Of a DNA stretch of 64,000 bases, positions 17,405 to 25,632 are shown piece after piece (position 1 is the stretch's first letter; the number at the start of each line of letters is the position of its first letter). The DNA comes from Brevibacterium linens ATCC 9172 (GTDB lineage: Bacteria > Actinomycetota > Actinomycetes > Actinomycetales > Brevibacteriaceae), in the NCBI RefSeq assembly GCF_900169165.1, contig NZ_FXYY01000007.1:62001-126000 (forward strand). Reading direction: 5' to 3'. The translations under genes and the position numbers were made by a program. The notes beneath the pieces were generated by a model. The model made no database searches. It was given only the letters and a program-made list of their open reading frames with translations, and had not been told where the DNA came from.

Positions 17405-19123
17405 TCATCGCTGCTGCCCGGCGAGTTCTGCGTCGGCGCTGTCGGATTCCGGCGGCTCCTTCGCCGCGCGACGCATCGCCGCGATTCCTTCGATCGAGAC
17501 GAGGACGCTCGAGCCGATGATGACGATGTCGATGGCCAGAAGCAGCCAGTCCGGGCCGGCCGGGTCGGCGAACGAGACGAGCTGTTCGATCGCCGCCCAG
17601 AACGAGAGGACGAAGACGAACGCCAGCGGGATCAGAGCGGGCCAGGGATTGCGGCGCTTGCGGATGAGGACGACGGCGATGATGATCAGCGTGAGCGCGG
17701 CCAGCAGCTGATTGGTGGTGCCGAACAGCGGCCAGATGCGCATGCCGCCCTCTCCGCTCATTCCCTGCGAGAAGGTCAGACCACCGCCGAGGACGAGCAC
17801 CACGAGAGTGGCGGGGACCTTCGGCAGTCGGATGTTCATGTTTCCGCCGATCTCTTGGACGACGTAACGCATCAGCCGGACCACCGAATCGAGCGTGGTC
17901 GCGGCGAACAGCACCGCCATCGTCGCCAGGACGGTGGCGCTCAACCCTGCGGGCAGTCCGATCCCGGTCTCGAGCAGCATGCCGCCCCCTTCGACGAACG
18001 ACTGGACCCCGGCATCGCCGAACTTGCTGTAGACCTCTTCCCAGTCGGCGACTGTGCGGTAGCCGCCGGCGATCGCGAGAATGGCTCCCAGCGCCAGCAT
18101 TCCCTCTCCGACAGCGCCGAAGTATCCGACGAATCGTGCATCGGTCTCCGTGTTGAGCTGTTTGGAGGTGGTCCCGGACGCGATGACCCCATGGAAACCC
18201 GAGATGGCTCCGCAGGCGATCGTGACGAAGAGAAGGGGGAGGATGCTCGGCGTGCCCGCGGGCAGATCGGTGTTGATGGCGGGAGCGACCAGTCCGTGTC
18301 CTGTGCCGAAGAGCGCCGAGGTGATGACGGCACCGTAGAGGAGGATGAGGGCGATGAAGAGCTGGACGCCGTTGATGTAGTCGCGAGGCTGCAACAGCAC
18401 CCAGACCGGCAGGACAGAAGCGATACCGCAGTAGACGAGCAGGACGATGATCCACAGGGCCGTGGGTTCGAGCCCGAGGAAAGAGTCCGGCATCGACACC
18501 GGGAACCGGTCGCCGAGGAGGATGAGCGAATAGAGAGCGGCGACACCGACGATGGTGACGGGGATGAGAGGCCACCGCAGCCTGTAGATCGCAACACCGA
18601 CGAGCAGCGCCACGCCGATGGCACCCCAGGAAGGGATCACTGCAGAGGGCAGGGCCACGAGCAGGTCGGTGATGACCACGGAGAACGCGGCGATGACCAT
18701 GAACCCGAGAATGAAGATGACCAGGAGGAAGAGCGCAGCTCCGCGTCTGCCGATGTAACGAGCCGACAGCGCCGCAATGGTCTGTCCCCTGTTCCTCGTC
18801 GAGGCCCACAGGGAGCCGAGGTCGTGCATTCCCGCGAAGAAGACCGTGCCGATCGTGACCCAGAGGAATGCGGGCAGCCATCCCCAGATCATTGCGATGG
18901 CGGGCCCCACGATGGGAGCGGCTCCTGCCACGGAGGTGAAGTGGTGGCCCCAGAGGACGAATCTGTTGGTGGGCACGTAGTCGACGTTGTCGCGCAGCTC
19001 ATGCGCCGGCGTTGTGAATCGGCTGTCGAGCCGGTAGATCCGTTTCGACAGGAACTTCGAGTAGAACAGGTATCCGAATGCGAAGATCGCGATTCCCAGC
19101 AGGAGAAGCAGAACGGGACTCAT
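17405..19123 (-). CDS. cstA: CstA-family carbon starvation / peptide-pyruvate transporter
   Basis: A 572-residue polytopic membrane protein of the CstA family. Members (CstA, BtsT) take up pyruvate or peptides when carbon is short. Visible landmarks are the N-terminal GYLFYSKFLSKRIYRLD, the highly conserved GHHFTSVAGAAPIVGPAIA (about 59-77), ISGFHGVIASGTTSKQ near 310-325, and about 15 or more hydrophobic helices. It ends with a short acidic tail. It is somewhat shorter than the roughly 700-residue E. coli proteins, as is common in Gram-positives. An AAAGGA ribosome site precedes the ATG. The gap to ilvA (about 170 bp) holds its promoter; a TAGGAT sequence near 19217 (minus strand) is a weak -10 candidate. 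Confidence 0.93.
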   Translation of the reverse strand: MSPVLLLLLGIAIFAFGYLFYSKFLSKRIYRLDSRFTTPAHELRDNVDYVPTNRFVLWGHHFTSVAGAAPIVGPAIAMIWGWLPAFLWVTIGTVFFAGMHDLGSLWASTRNRGQTIAALSARYIGRRGAALFLLVIFILGFMVIAAFSVVITDLLVALPSAVIPSWGAIGVALLVGVAIYRLRWPLIPVTIVGVAALYSLILLGDRFPVSMPDSFLGLEPTALWIIVLLVYCGIASVLPVWVLLQPRDYINGVQLFIALILLYGAVITSALFGTGHGLVAPAINTDLPAGTPSILPLLFVTIACGAISGFHGVIASGTTSKQLNTETDARFVGYFGAVGEGMLALGAILAIAGGYRTVADWEEVYSKFGDAGVQSFVEGGGMLLETGIGLPAGLSATVLATMAVLFAATTLDSVVRLMRYVVQEIGGNMNIRLPKVPATLVVLVLGGGLTFSQGMSGEGGMRIWPLFGTTNQLLAALTLIIIAVVLIRKRRNPWPALIPLAFVFVLSFWAAIEQLVSFADPAGPDWLLLAIDIVIIGSSVLVSIEGIAAMRRAAKEPPESDSADAELAGQQR

Positions 19124-19291
19124 CGTTGAATTCCTTTCGGAGACTGGGCGACATCAGCGTCCTCGCCCTTCTGCAGGCGAGTTGTGACCCGGTCAGGGGA
19201 CGGTTCTTAGTAGAATCCTAACAAGCGTTCTCTGTTCTGAAATCCCTCATCGCCGCCGAGGGTAGGCGGTGTCGGCCCGCCGCCCGGTCCC

Positions 19292-20563
19292 TCAGGCGAA
19301 GAGGCGGAACATCGGCGAGTTCTGGTGGACGCGCTCGACTTCGATGTTCGAGGCCTCCATCCGCTCGAGCAGATTCGGCAGGTCTTCGGCATAGCCGAGC
19401 TGGATACCGACGAAAGCCGGTCCGGTCTCCCGGTCGGAGCGTTTGACGTACTCGAACATCGCGATGTCGTCCTCGGGTCCGAGCACCTCGTTGAGGAATC
19501 GGCGCAGGGCTCCGGGCTCCTGCGGGAAGTCGACGATGAAGTAGTGTTTGAGGCCTTCGTGGACGAGTGAGCGTTCGAGGATCTCCGGGTAGCGGGAGAT
19601 GTCGTTGTTGCCGCCGGAGACCAGGCACACCACGGTCGATCCGGGTTCGATCGTGATCGGTTTGTCCGAATCCGGTCCGCCGATCCCGGCCGAGGCCAGG
19701 GCCCCGGAGGGTTCGGCGATGATTCCGTCGACCTGGTACATGTCGAGCATCTCGGTGGCCACTGCGCCCTCGGCGACGGGACGGATGTCGAGGCCGAGTT
19801 CGGCGATGACGTCGTAGGTGATGGCGCCGGCGCGACGCACGGCCGTGCCGTCGGCGAAGCGGTCGATGTTCTCCAAGGTCACGGGGTGGCCGGCCTTAAG
19901 CGCTGCGATCATCGAGGCGGCCCCGGCGGGTTCGGCGCCGATGATCTTCGTGTTCGGCATCCGTTCGGCCGCATAGGCGGCGATTCCCGCGAGCACGCCG
20001 CCGCCTCCGACAGGCACGATGATGTAGTCGGGATCGGTTTCGAGCTGAGCGTGGATCTCAGCGGCCACGGTGCCCTGGCCGGCGATCGTGCGCATGTCGT
20101 CGAAGGCCGAGACCAAGAGTGCCTGATTGCGTTCGGCGAACCGGTGCGCCAGCGCCGAGGCGTCATCGTAGGTGGAGCCGGCGATCTCGATCGTCACCTG
20201 CTCCCCGCCGAAGTGGCGGACTCGTTCGATCTTCTGCTTCGGCGTCGTCTTCGGAACGAAGATCGTGCCCTGGATGCCCAGTTCCCTGCAGGCGCGGGCG
20301 AAGCCCTGGGCATGGTTGCCCGCCGAGGCGCACACGACACCGCGGGCGCGTTCGTCGGCATCGAGCTGGAGCATGAAGTTGAAAGCGCCGCGGATCTTGT
20401 AGGACCTGACCATCTGCAGGTCCTCGCGCTTGAGGTAGACCGTGGAACCGGTCGCGGTCGTCAACCGCTCGCAGATCTGAAGTGGCGACAGGATGACGGA
20501 ATCGGAAATTCGCAGCGCAGCCGCCTCGACCTCGGCGGCGAGTGTGAGCTTCTGGGGAGTCAT
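19292..20563 (-). CDS. ilvA: Threonine ammonia-lyase (threonine dehydratase) with ACT-like domain
   Basis: PLP enzyme that deaminates threonine to 2-oxobutyrate, the first step of isoleucine synthesis. From the ATG at 20563 (423 residues): PLP lysine Lys56 in SYKIRGAFNFM, the SAGNHAQGFA phosphate/substrate loop (about 79-88), the Gly-rich VPVGGGGVLAGIA loop binding PLP phosphate, and a C-terminal ACT-like regulatory domain (about 335-423; LKHYFIVDFPQEPGALRRFL). One ACT-like domain is the usual arrangement for the shorter Gram-positive biosynthetic IlvA. The frame is open to 20608, but the extra 15 residues overlap the likely promoter and were left out. Divergent from the large maltokinase-like gene. 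Confidence 0.95.
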   Translation of the reverse strand: MTPQKLTLAAEVEAAALRISDSVILSPLQICERLTTATGSTVYLKREDLQMVRSYKIRGAFNFMLQLDADERARGVVCASAGNHAQGFARACRELGIQGTIFVPKTTPKQKIERVRHFGGEQVTIEIAGSTYDDASALAHRFAERNQALLVSAFDDMRTIAGQGTVAAEIHAQLETDPDYIIVPVGGGGVLAGIAAYAAERMPNTKIIGAEPAGAASMIAALKAGHPVTLENIDRFADGTAVRRAGAITYDVIAELGLDIRPVAEGAVATEMLDMYQVDGIIAEPSGALASAGIGGPDSDKPITIEPGSTVVCLVSGGNNDISRYPEILERSLVHEGLKHYFIVDFPQEPGALRRFLNEVLGPEDDIAMFEYVKRSDRETGPAFVGIQLGYAEDLPNLLERMEASNIEVERVHQNSPMFRLFA

Positions 20564-20793
20564 GTCTGTTTCAACCACCAGACTATTGTGCGCCCTTTGT
20601 CTTGCCATTTGGCAATTCGTATCAATATGAGGTCTGTTGCTCGGTCATTGAGAACCCGCCCCGTGCGCGCCCCGCGCCCACAGGAGTCCCGTGATTCGGC
20701 TCCCGACTTCGGGGTTTCGGGTGCGCCCTGGACCGCGAATACCCCATATCATGATTGGATGGAGGATGCCCGTAATCCCTTCTAGGAGACGTC

Positions 20794-23409
20794 ATGGCCA
20801 TCAGCAGTGAGCTCGAACAACTGTTAGCCAGCTGGATACCCCGACAGCCGTGGTTCCCCAAGCTCGCAGCAGATTTCGGGACCGACCCCGACATCACCCC
20901 CATGTCGGTGGCCCGTGCGTTCAGTTACACCGCCGAGGAGCTCGGTGGCTTTGCGGGCCTCGTGACCGTCATCTCCGTCGGCGACGGCCCCACCCTGCGT
21001 CGCCTCAACATCCCCCTGACCCTGCGCGGTGCCGAGGACATGCACCTGCGCCACGCCCTCATCGGCCGGATCGACGATCTCGCACTCGGCACCGTCTACG
21101 TCTACGACGGCGCAGCCGACCCCGTCTTCGTCAACCTCATGGCCGATGCGATCACAAAGCGCAAGGTCTTCGACGGCGGGCAGCTGTCCACCGAATCCCT
21201 GCGCCACAGCCAGGAGAAGACCGAAGCTCGGGACCGCGCACCGATGCCGTTCCCGGTGACCGCGAACGGCGATGCCGCCTCGGTGAATGGATCGACGAAC
21301 ACCGCCGCCGAGGCGGTCCCGCCGAAGCCATCGATCGGTGACCTCACCGTGGGGGCGGAGGACGTCATGCCCGTCGAGATCCGCCCGATCGAGGTCTCGG
21401 ACTCCGGGCAGCACAAGTCGACCGTCATCATCCACGACGAATACGAGCCGATGGAGCTCTCGTTCTTCCGCGTCCTCGAGAACGGAATGCCGTCATCGCT
21501 GACGATCCCCGTCCTCCTCACCGAGGCGGGTTCGCGCAGCGTGCCCGAGGTCATCGGCTGGGGCTCGGGCCGCTGGTACGACATGTTCGAGGTCCAGGAG
21601 ATGGAGGCGCCGATGGCGCTGCTCTCCCACGTCGATGTCGATGCCGAACCTGCATGGCGCGAGGCCGTGAACACGGTGTGCGCCGTCGACTCCGGTTCGA
21701 TCGGGGCCTACAACGCCCACGCCGCGGAGATGGGTCGGCGCATCGGCGAACTCCACACGGACATGGCCGCCGAGTTCGGTGTCGTCGAGGGCGCCGGCGA
21801 ACCGACGAAGCAGCTGGTGCAGAAGTGGGTCGAACGCATCGACTGGGCGCTGGGTCGGGCACCTCTGGCCTTGGATTCGCTGGTCCCGGAGCTGCGAGGC
21901 CACCGTGCCCGGCTGCAGGGACTCGAGACCATCGGCACCCTGCAGAAGATCCACGGCGAGCTGACGCTGGACCATGTGGTCAGCTCGTCGACCGACGGCT
22001 ATTCGGTTGTGAAGTTCACGGATTCGACGACTTCGGACCCCAAACCGGCAGCCTTCGACCTCGTGGCCCTGCTGCGCAGCATCGACTATGCAGCCGGTTT
22101 CGCTCGCCTGCAGCGCACCGACGCGCTGGACTCCGAGGACGGCTCGCTGGTCGTCAGCGGCTTCGGCAATGATCCGGGAGCGCTTCGCAAGATCTTCGAC
22201 TCGCCCGAATACCTGTGGGCCTCGCAGGTGCAGAACTCGCTGCTGTCCGGGTATTCGCGCGCTCGCGGTGACAGCATCGGGCTGAGCGATCCGGTGCTGC
22301 GGGCGGCACTGGTCGACCGACTTCTCGTCGAGGTCGTTACCGAGTTGCGCAATCGCCCGAACTGGCTGTCCGTGCCGCTGGCCACGCTCACCCTCGTGCT
22401 CAAGGGCAAGCCGTCCCGCACCGAGGAGGCCGCAGAGACTCGTCCCAGCTGGGCCGATTCCGGCGAGACCGAGTCCGAGGCAGCCGAGGGCTCAGCTGCA
22501 TCCGGCGACGCAGCCGGTGCTGCTGGTGCCGACGGCGGCGTTGCTGGCGGTGCGGCCGGTGCTGCTGACAGTGCTGCCGGCGCTGCTGCCGGTGATGAGG
22601 GATCGGACGCGGAGACTGAGTCGAGCGAGTCGTTCGCCGTGGCTCCACCTGCCGACGAGTCGACCGCTGCCGATTCGGAATCGGTCGGCTCGGCACCCCG
22701 CGGAACCTCCGGCGCCGTCGCGGCCGCGATCGCCAGCTCGGATACCGATGACTCGGACTCCGAGAACCCGGAAGCTGAGGGCTCCGACTCCGGAGAGTCG
22801 GGCTCCGAAGAGCCAGGTACAGCGAGCGGTACTGACGAACCAGTTGCGACAAGCACAGCGGACGAAGCGGCCACGGCAGAGCCTGAAGCCGGCGTCCCCG
22901 AAGCCGATGAAGTCGAAGTCGCCGATACTGCGGAGAACACCGTAGACGCGGTCGCGGATTCCGGGATCGACGATGTCGAGGACTCCACCGTGGTCCCGCC
23001 CCAGGACGATGCACCCGAAGCAGCTCCGGCTGACGACGACGAATTCGTCGACGAGGAGGAACCGGAAGCTCCGGTCCGACGAGTCCCGGCCTCCTTTGCG
23101 GCGCGCGGCGCCACCTCGGAGGATGCCGACAGCACCGGACACGAATCGCAGCCGGCCAAGCCGAAGGACGCACCGAAGCTCGGTCACACATGGAGCGAGC
23201 GTTCGCAGAACTCCGGCAGCGACCGCGGAACATTCGGTGAGCAGGTCTCCGACCGGCCGGACACGAGCCGTGATGATGCCGCGGCTCGGCCGGTCGAATC
23301 ATCGGACAAGTCCGGCGACGATTCGAAGCCTGCCGGCGGATCCGTCTTCGATGATCTCCTCGGTACCGAACGCAAGCGGAACCGGATGAAGAAGCGCAAG
23401 AAGGACTGA
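20794..23409 (+). CDS. Degenerate maltokinase-like protein with long acidic tail
   Basis: 871 residues in two halves. Residues 1-540 follow the plan of actinobacterial maltokinase (Pep2/Mak): an N-terminal cap (WIPRQPWFPKLAADF; GRIDDLALGTVYVYDGAADPVFVNL) and a kinase-like C-lobe. The catalytic loop that in maltokinase reads H-G-D-x-H-x-x-Q is here HGELTLDH (387-394), and the Mg-binding D-F-E-G is KFTD (407-410). The flanking framework is kept (AFDLVALLRSIDYAAGFARLQ; NRPNWLSVPLATL). So the fold is likely retained while phosphotransfer residues are lost. Residues 540-870 are Ala/Ser/Glu/Asp-rich and disordered, ending in a basic patch (KRNRMKKRKKD). An AGGAG site sits 5 bp before the ATG. No trehalose or glycogen genes adjoin it. 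The function is unknown. Confidence 0.75.
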   Translation: MAISSELEQLLASWIPRQPWFPKLAADFGTDPDITPMSVARAFSYTAEELGGFAGLVTVISVGDGPTLRRLNIPLTLRGAEDMHLRHALIGRIDDLALGTVYVYDGAADPVFVNLMADAITKRKVFDGGQLSTESLRHSQEKTEARDRAPMPFPVTANGDAASVNGSTNTAAEAVPPKPSIGDLTVGAEDVMPVEIRPIEVSDSGQHKSTVIIHDEYEPMELSFFRVLENGMPSSLTIPVLLTEAGSRSVPEVIGWGSGRWYDMFEVQEMEAPMALLSHVDVDAEPAWREAVNTVCAVDSGSIGAYNAHAAEMGRRIGELHTDMAAEFGVVEGAGEPTKQLVQKWVERIDWALGRAPLALDSLVPELRGHRARLQGLETIGTLQKIHGELTLDHVVSSSTDGYSVVKFTDSTTSDPKPAAFDLVALLRSIDYAAGFARLQRTDALDSEDGSLVVSGFGNDPGALRKIFDSPEYLWASQVQNSLLSGYSRARGDSIGLSDPVLRAALVDRLLVEVVTELRNRPNWLSVPLATLTLVLKGKPSRTEEAAETRPSWADSGETESEAAEGSAASGDAAGAAGADGGVAGGAAGAADSAAGAAAGDEGSDAETESSESFAVAPPADESTAADSESVGSAPRGTSGAVAAAIASSDTDDSDSENPEAEGSDSGESGSEEPGTASGTDEPVATSTADEAATAEPEAGVPEADEVEVADTAENTVDAVADSGIDDVEDSTVVPPQDDAPEAAPADDDEFVDEEEPEAPVRRVPASFAARGATSEDADSTGHESQPAKPKDAPKLGHTWSERSQNSGSDRGTFGEQVSDRPDTSRDDAAARPVESSDKSGDDSKPAGGSVFDDLLGTERKRNRMKKRKKD

Positions 23410-23448
23410 CCGCCTCCGCGGACCCGTTGCCTCGATGCCGGGCGTAGC

Positions 23449-23493
23449 CCGAGCCGGTGAAGTCCGTTCGCAGTCCGAGCCGGTGAGGTCCGT
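23449..23493. repeat. Two-copy 26-bp-period direct repeat after the maltokinase-like gene
   Basis: CCGAGCCGGTGAAGTCCGT (23449-23467) recurs with one change at 23475-23493, 40 bp after the stop codon. One of several short post-stop tandem duplications in the window. Confidence 0.7.
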
Positions 23494-23538
23494 GCGCGAA
23501 ACGGCCAATTGGCAGATGCTGTTGTGGTTGTGAGAAAC

Positions 23539-23544
23539 TATGGT
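23539..23544 (+). promoter_or_regulatory. Candidate -10 (TATGGT) for tRNA-Ser(UGA)
   Basis: TATGGT lies about 65 bp before the tRNA. No good -35 is seen at the usual spacing, so this is a weak call based on position and the TANNNT pattern. Confidence 0.3.
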
Positions 23545-23609
23545 GGCTCGGCCTCGCGTCGAGCAGGCCGGGTTCGCTCCATCTCTGTCACAGGCATGGA
23601 AGAACCGAG

Positions 23610-23697
23610 GGAAGCGTGTCCGAGCGGCCGAAGGAGACGGTCTTGAAAACCGTTGTGCGGCAACCCCGCACCGTGGGTTCGAATCCCACCGCTTCCG
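23610..23697 (+). tRNA. tRNA-Ser (anticodon UGA)
   Basis: An 88-nt class II tRNA. The acceptor stem GGAAGCG pairs with CGCTTCC (23690-23696), with discriminator G. The D arm contains CGAGCGGCCGAAGG, the anticodon loop CTTGAAA carries TGA (23644-23646), a long variable arm (TGTGCGGCAACCCCGCA) marks it as serine, and the T arm has GGGTTCGAATCCC. CCA is not encoded. A hairpin terminator follows 10 bp later. Confidence 0.97.
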
Positions 23698-23707
23698 CCC
23701 AGTGAAG

Positions 23708-23748
23708 AGCCCCCGAACTCATCGCCAAGAGCGAAGAGTTCGGGGGCT
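23708..23748 (+). terminator. Terminator of tRNA-Ser(UGA)
   Basis: Stem AGCCCCCGAACTC (23708-23720) pairs with GAGTTCGGGGGCT (23736-23748), followed by TT. A 13-bp stem with a 15-base loop. Confidence 0.85.
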
Positions 23749-23782
23749 TTCACATTCCCGCCATTCGGCCGCGCCAGCACCC

Positions 23783-23840
23783 GCGGCTTCGAAATTCATA
23801 CGCCCTGATCAAGATCACCGCATATGAATTTTGAGGCCGC
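23783..23840. repeat. 58-bp palindromic dispersed element, copy 1 (behind tRNA-Ser UGA)
   Basis: Arms GCGGCTTCGAAATTCATA and its near-complement TATGAATTTTGAGGCCGC enclose a core with TGATCAAGATCA. The reverse complement aligns without gaps to 40536-40593; in the core, GGTGATCTTGATCAGGGCG here (as reverse complement) differs at one base from copy 2. It overlaps no gene and lies 34 bp past the tRNA terminator, between it and the 3' end of the APC permease gene. Confidence 0.85.
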
Positions 23841-23884
23841 TCATGCACACCATCCGGCCGATAGTGCGCGCCGGTGCCGCCGCC

Positions 23885-25321
23885 TCAGTCGCGGACCGGC
23901 GCTTCCGGTTCGGGGCCGCTGGAACCAGCGTGTGTCCCAGCGCCGTCGTCGGCCTCCGGCACCTCGGGTTCGGACATCTCGGCGTCGGCCTCGGGGTCGT
24001 CGAAACTGCGCACCGAACGTTTGAACCCGCGGGTGAGCACGGCCAGGTAGACAATGCCGATCGCCAGCCACACCAGGCCGCCGATGAGTGCGGTCCCGTG
24101 CAGGCTCGCCCACAGGATTCCTGTGAGGATCGCACCGATCCCCGGCATGACGACGAAGCTGAACGCCGACTTGAAGTCCTTGACCTGCCTGGTCCGGAAC
24201 GCATAGTGAGCGATGACCGTGAGGTTGACGAAGGTGAAGGCGATGAGCGCACCGAAGTTGATGAGCGCGGAGATGAGCTCGAGGCTGAACGACATCGCCA
24301 GCAGGCACACCGCACCCACGAGCACGATGTTGAACACCGGGGTGTGCGTCTTCGGGTTGATGTATCCGAAAGCCGTGCGCGGCAGCACGCCGTTGCGGCC
24401 CATGACGAGCATCATTCGTGACACCGACGCGTGCGAGGCCAGCCCCGAGGCGGCGGTCGCAGCGAATGCAGCAGCCACGAAGAACAGCTGGAACACGTGG
24501 CCGCCGGTGATCATGCCGATCTCCGGCAGCGGATCGTCGACGATGGTGAACTGCGAATTGTCGGGGAAGAGCAGCTGTGTGAAGTAGCCGGCGACGAGGA
24601 AGATGAGGCCGCCCGCGAGAACGGTGAGCATGATCGCCTTCGGCATCAGGCTGACGTGCTTCGCCTCGTTCGTGTACATCGTCACGGCATCGAAGCCGAT
24701 GAACGAGAAGCACACGACGGTCGCACCGGTGAGAACCGCGCCGAGGTGGACGCCCTCATGGATGAACGGCTCCGGACTGAAGACGACTCCGGCCCCTTCG
24801 CCGGCGTTGAGCTGCATGACGGCGAGCACGCAGAACGTGGCGACGAGCACGACTGCGAAGACGAGGAGGACGCCGTTGATGTTCGCCGTTCCCCGCATCG
24901 AGGACAGGACGATGCCGGTCGTGACGATCGTATAGACGATGACCCACACCCACGGGGGCGCATCGGGGACCATCGACTCCATGTAGAGCCGGATGATGAG
25001 GCAGTTGACCATCGGCAGCAGCAGATAGTCCAGCAGGGAGGTCCACCCGACGAGGAAGCCGAGCCCCGGTGACATCGTCTCCCGCGTATAGGTGTAGGCC
25101 GACCCCGCGGTCGGGAAGATCCTGACCATCTTGCCGTAGCTGAAGGCCGTGAAGATCATGACGATGAGCGCCACGAGGTACGCCGCCGGAACTGCTCCGT
25201 TCGTCTGTTCGGAGACGATTCCGAAGGTGTCGAAGACGACCGTCGGCGTCATATAGCCGAGTCCGAGTCCGACGATGGACCACAGTCCGAGGTTGCGCTT
25301 CAGTGAGCCAGAGGCAGCCAT
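23885..25321 (-). CDS. APC-family amino acid/polyamine permease
   Basis: A 478-residue secondary transporter of the amino acid-polyamine-organocation superfamily with about 12 membrane helices. The first helix contains the broken-helix motif GLGLGYMTPTVVFDTFG, and helix 3 has FPTAGSAYTYTRETMSPGLGFLVGW, both typical of APC and close to the putrescine-importer (PuuP-like) group. The C-terminal 35 residues are acidic and Pro-rich (EADAEMSEPEVPEADDGAG) and probably cytoplasmic. GGAGGA lies 5 bp before the ATG. It is divergent from the MBL hydrolase gene; a shared operator-like dyad lies in the gap. The substrate cannot be fixed from sequence; polyamine or amino acid uptake is inferred. Confidence 0.9.
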   Translation of the reverse strand: MAASGSLKRNLGLWSIVGLGLGYMTPTVVFDTFGIVSEQTNGAVPAAYLVALIVMIFTAFSYGKMVRIFPTAGSAYTYTRETMSPGLGFLVGWTSLLDYLLLPMVNCLIIRLYMESMVPDAPPWVWVIVYTIVTTGIVLSSMRGTANINGVLLVFAVVLVATFCVLAVMQLNAGEGAGVVFSPEPFIHEGVHLGAVLTGATVVCFSFIGFDAVTMYTNEAKHVSLMPKAIMLTVLAGGLIFLVAGYFTQLLFPDNSQFTIVDDPLPEIGMITGGHVFQLFFVAAAFAATAASGLASHASVSRMMLVMGRNGVLPRTAFGYINPKTHTPVFNIVLVGAVCLLAMSFSLELISALINFGALIAFTFVNLTVIAHYAFRTRQVKDFKSAFSFVVMPGIGAILTGILWASLHGTALIGGLVWLAIGIVYLAVLTRGFKRSVRSFDDPEADAEMSEPEVPEADDGAGTHAGSSGPEPEAPVRD

Positions 25322-25632
25322 ATCTATCCTCCCCGATGGGTCTTGCCGCCCACCGGGCCGTCGACGTTGCCATCGATGACCGGCCCGGAAGTGATGTGCG
25401 TCATGATCTTAACGCTCAAAGCACTGAAAGCGAAACCTTCGCCGAGGATTCGTCCGAGTATCCGTGCCCAAATGCAACGTTTTCGATGAAAAACGTCAAA
25501 TCAGCGACGGTATCGGTAGTCCCGACAGGAACCGGCATGTCCGGTGATCGAACGAACCGTCAGTACCGACGGAAAACAGAGTAGATTGCAGTCAACGGAC
25601 AATGTGGCCCCACGGAGAGGTGTGAGAGAAGT
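25322..25632. other. Divergent promoter region, no gene seen
   Basis: 311 bp between the divergent APC permease and MBL hydrolase genes. It is visibly less GC-rich than its flanks in its middle part, contains an operator-like dyad at 25478-25496 and a shorter one (CCGTC and GACGG) near 25558-25573. No conserved reading frame or RNA gene was recognised. Confidence 0.6.
25478..25496. promoter_or_regulatory. Operator-like dyad between APC permease and MBL hydrolase
   Basis: ACGTTTTC (25478-25485, counting the first G as centre) is mirrored by GAAAAACGT (25488-25496) with one extra A. An AT-rich dyad inside a GC-rich divergent intergenic region is a plausible regulator site; the regulator is unknown. 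Confidence 0.35.

Noticed and set aside
17349..18881. 510-codon minus-strand frame and a 424-codon plus-strand frame (17855-19129) over cstA
   Set aside because: Arg/His/Pro-rich shadow translations of a GC-rich gene; cstA itself has strong family motifs, membrane helices and a ribosome site.
19207..19392. 61-codon frame at the 3' end of ilvA
   Set aside because: Mostly overlaps ilvA in another frame; no start signal or resemblance to any protein.
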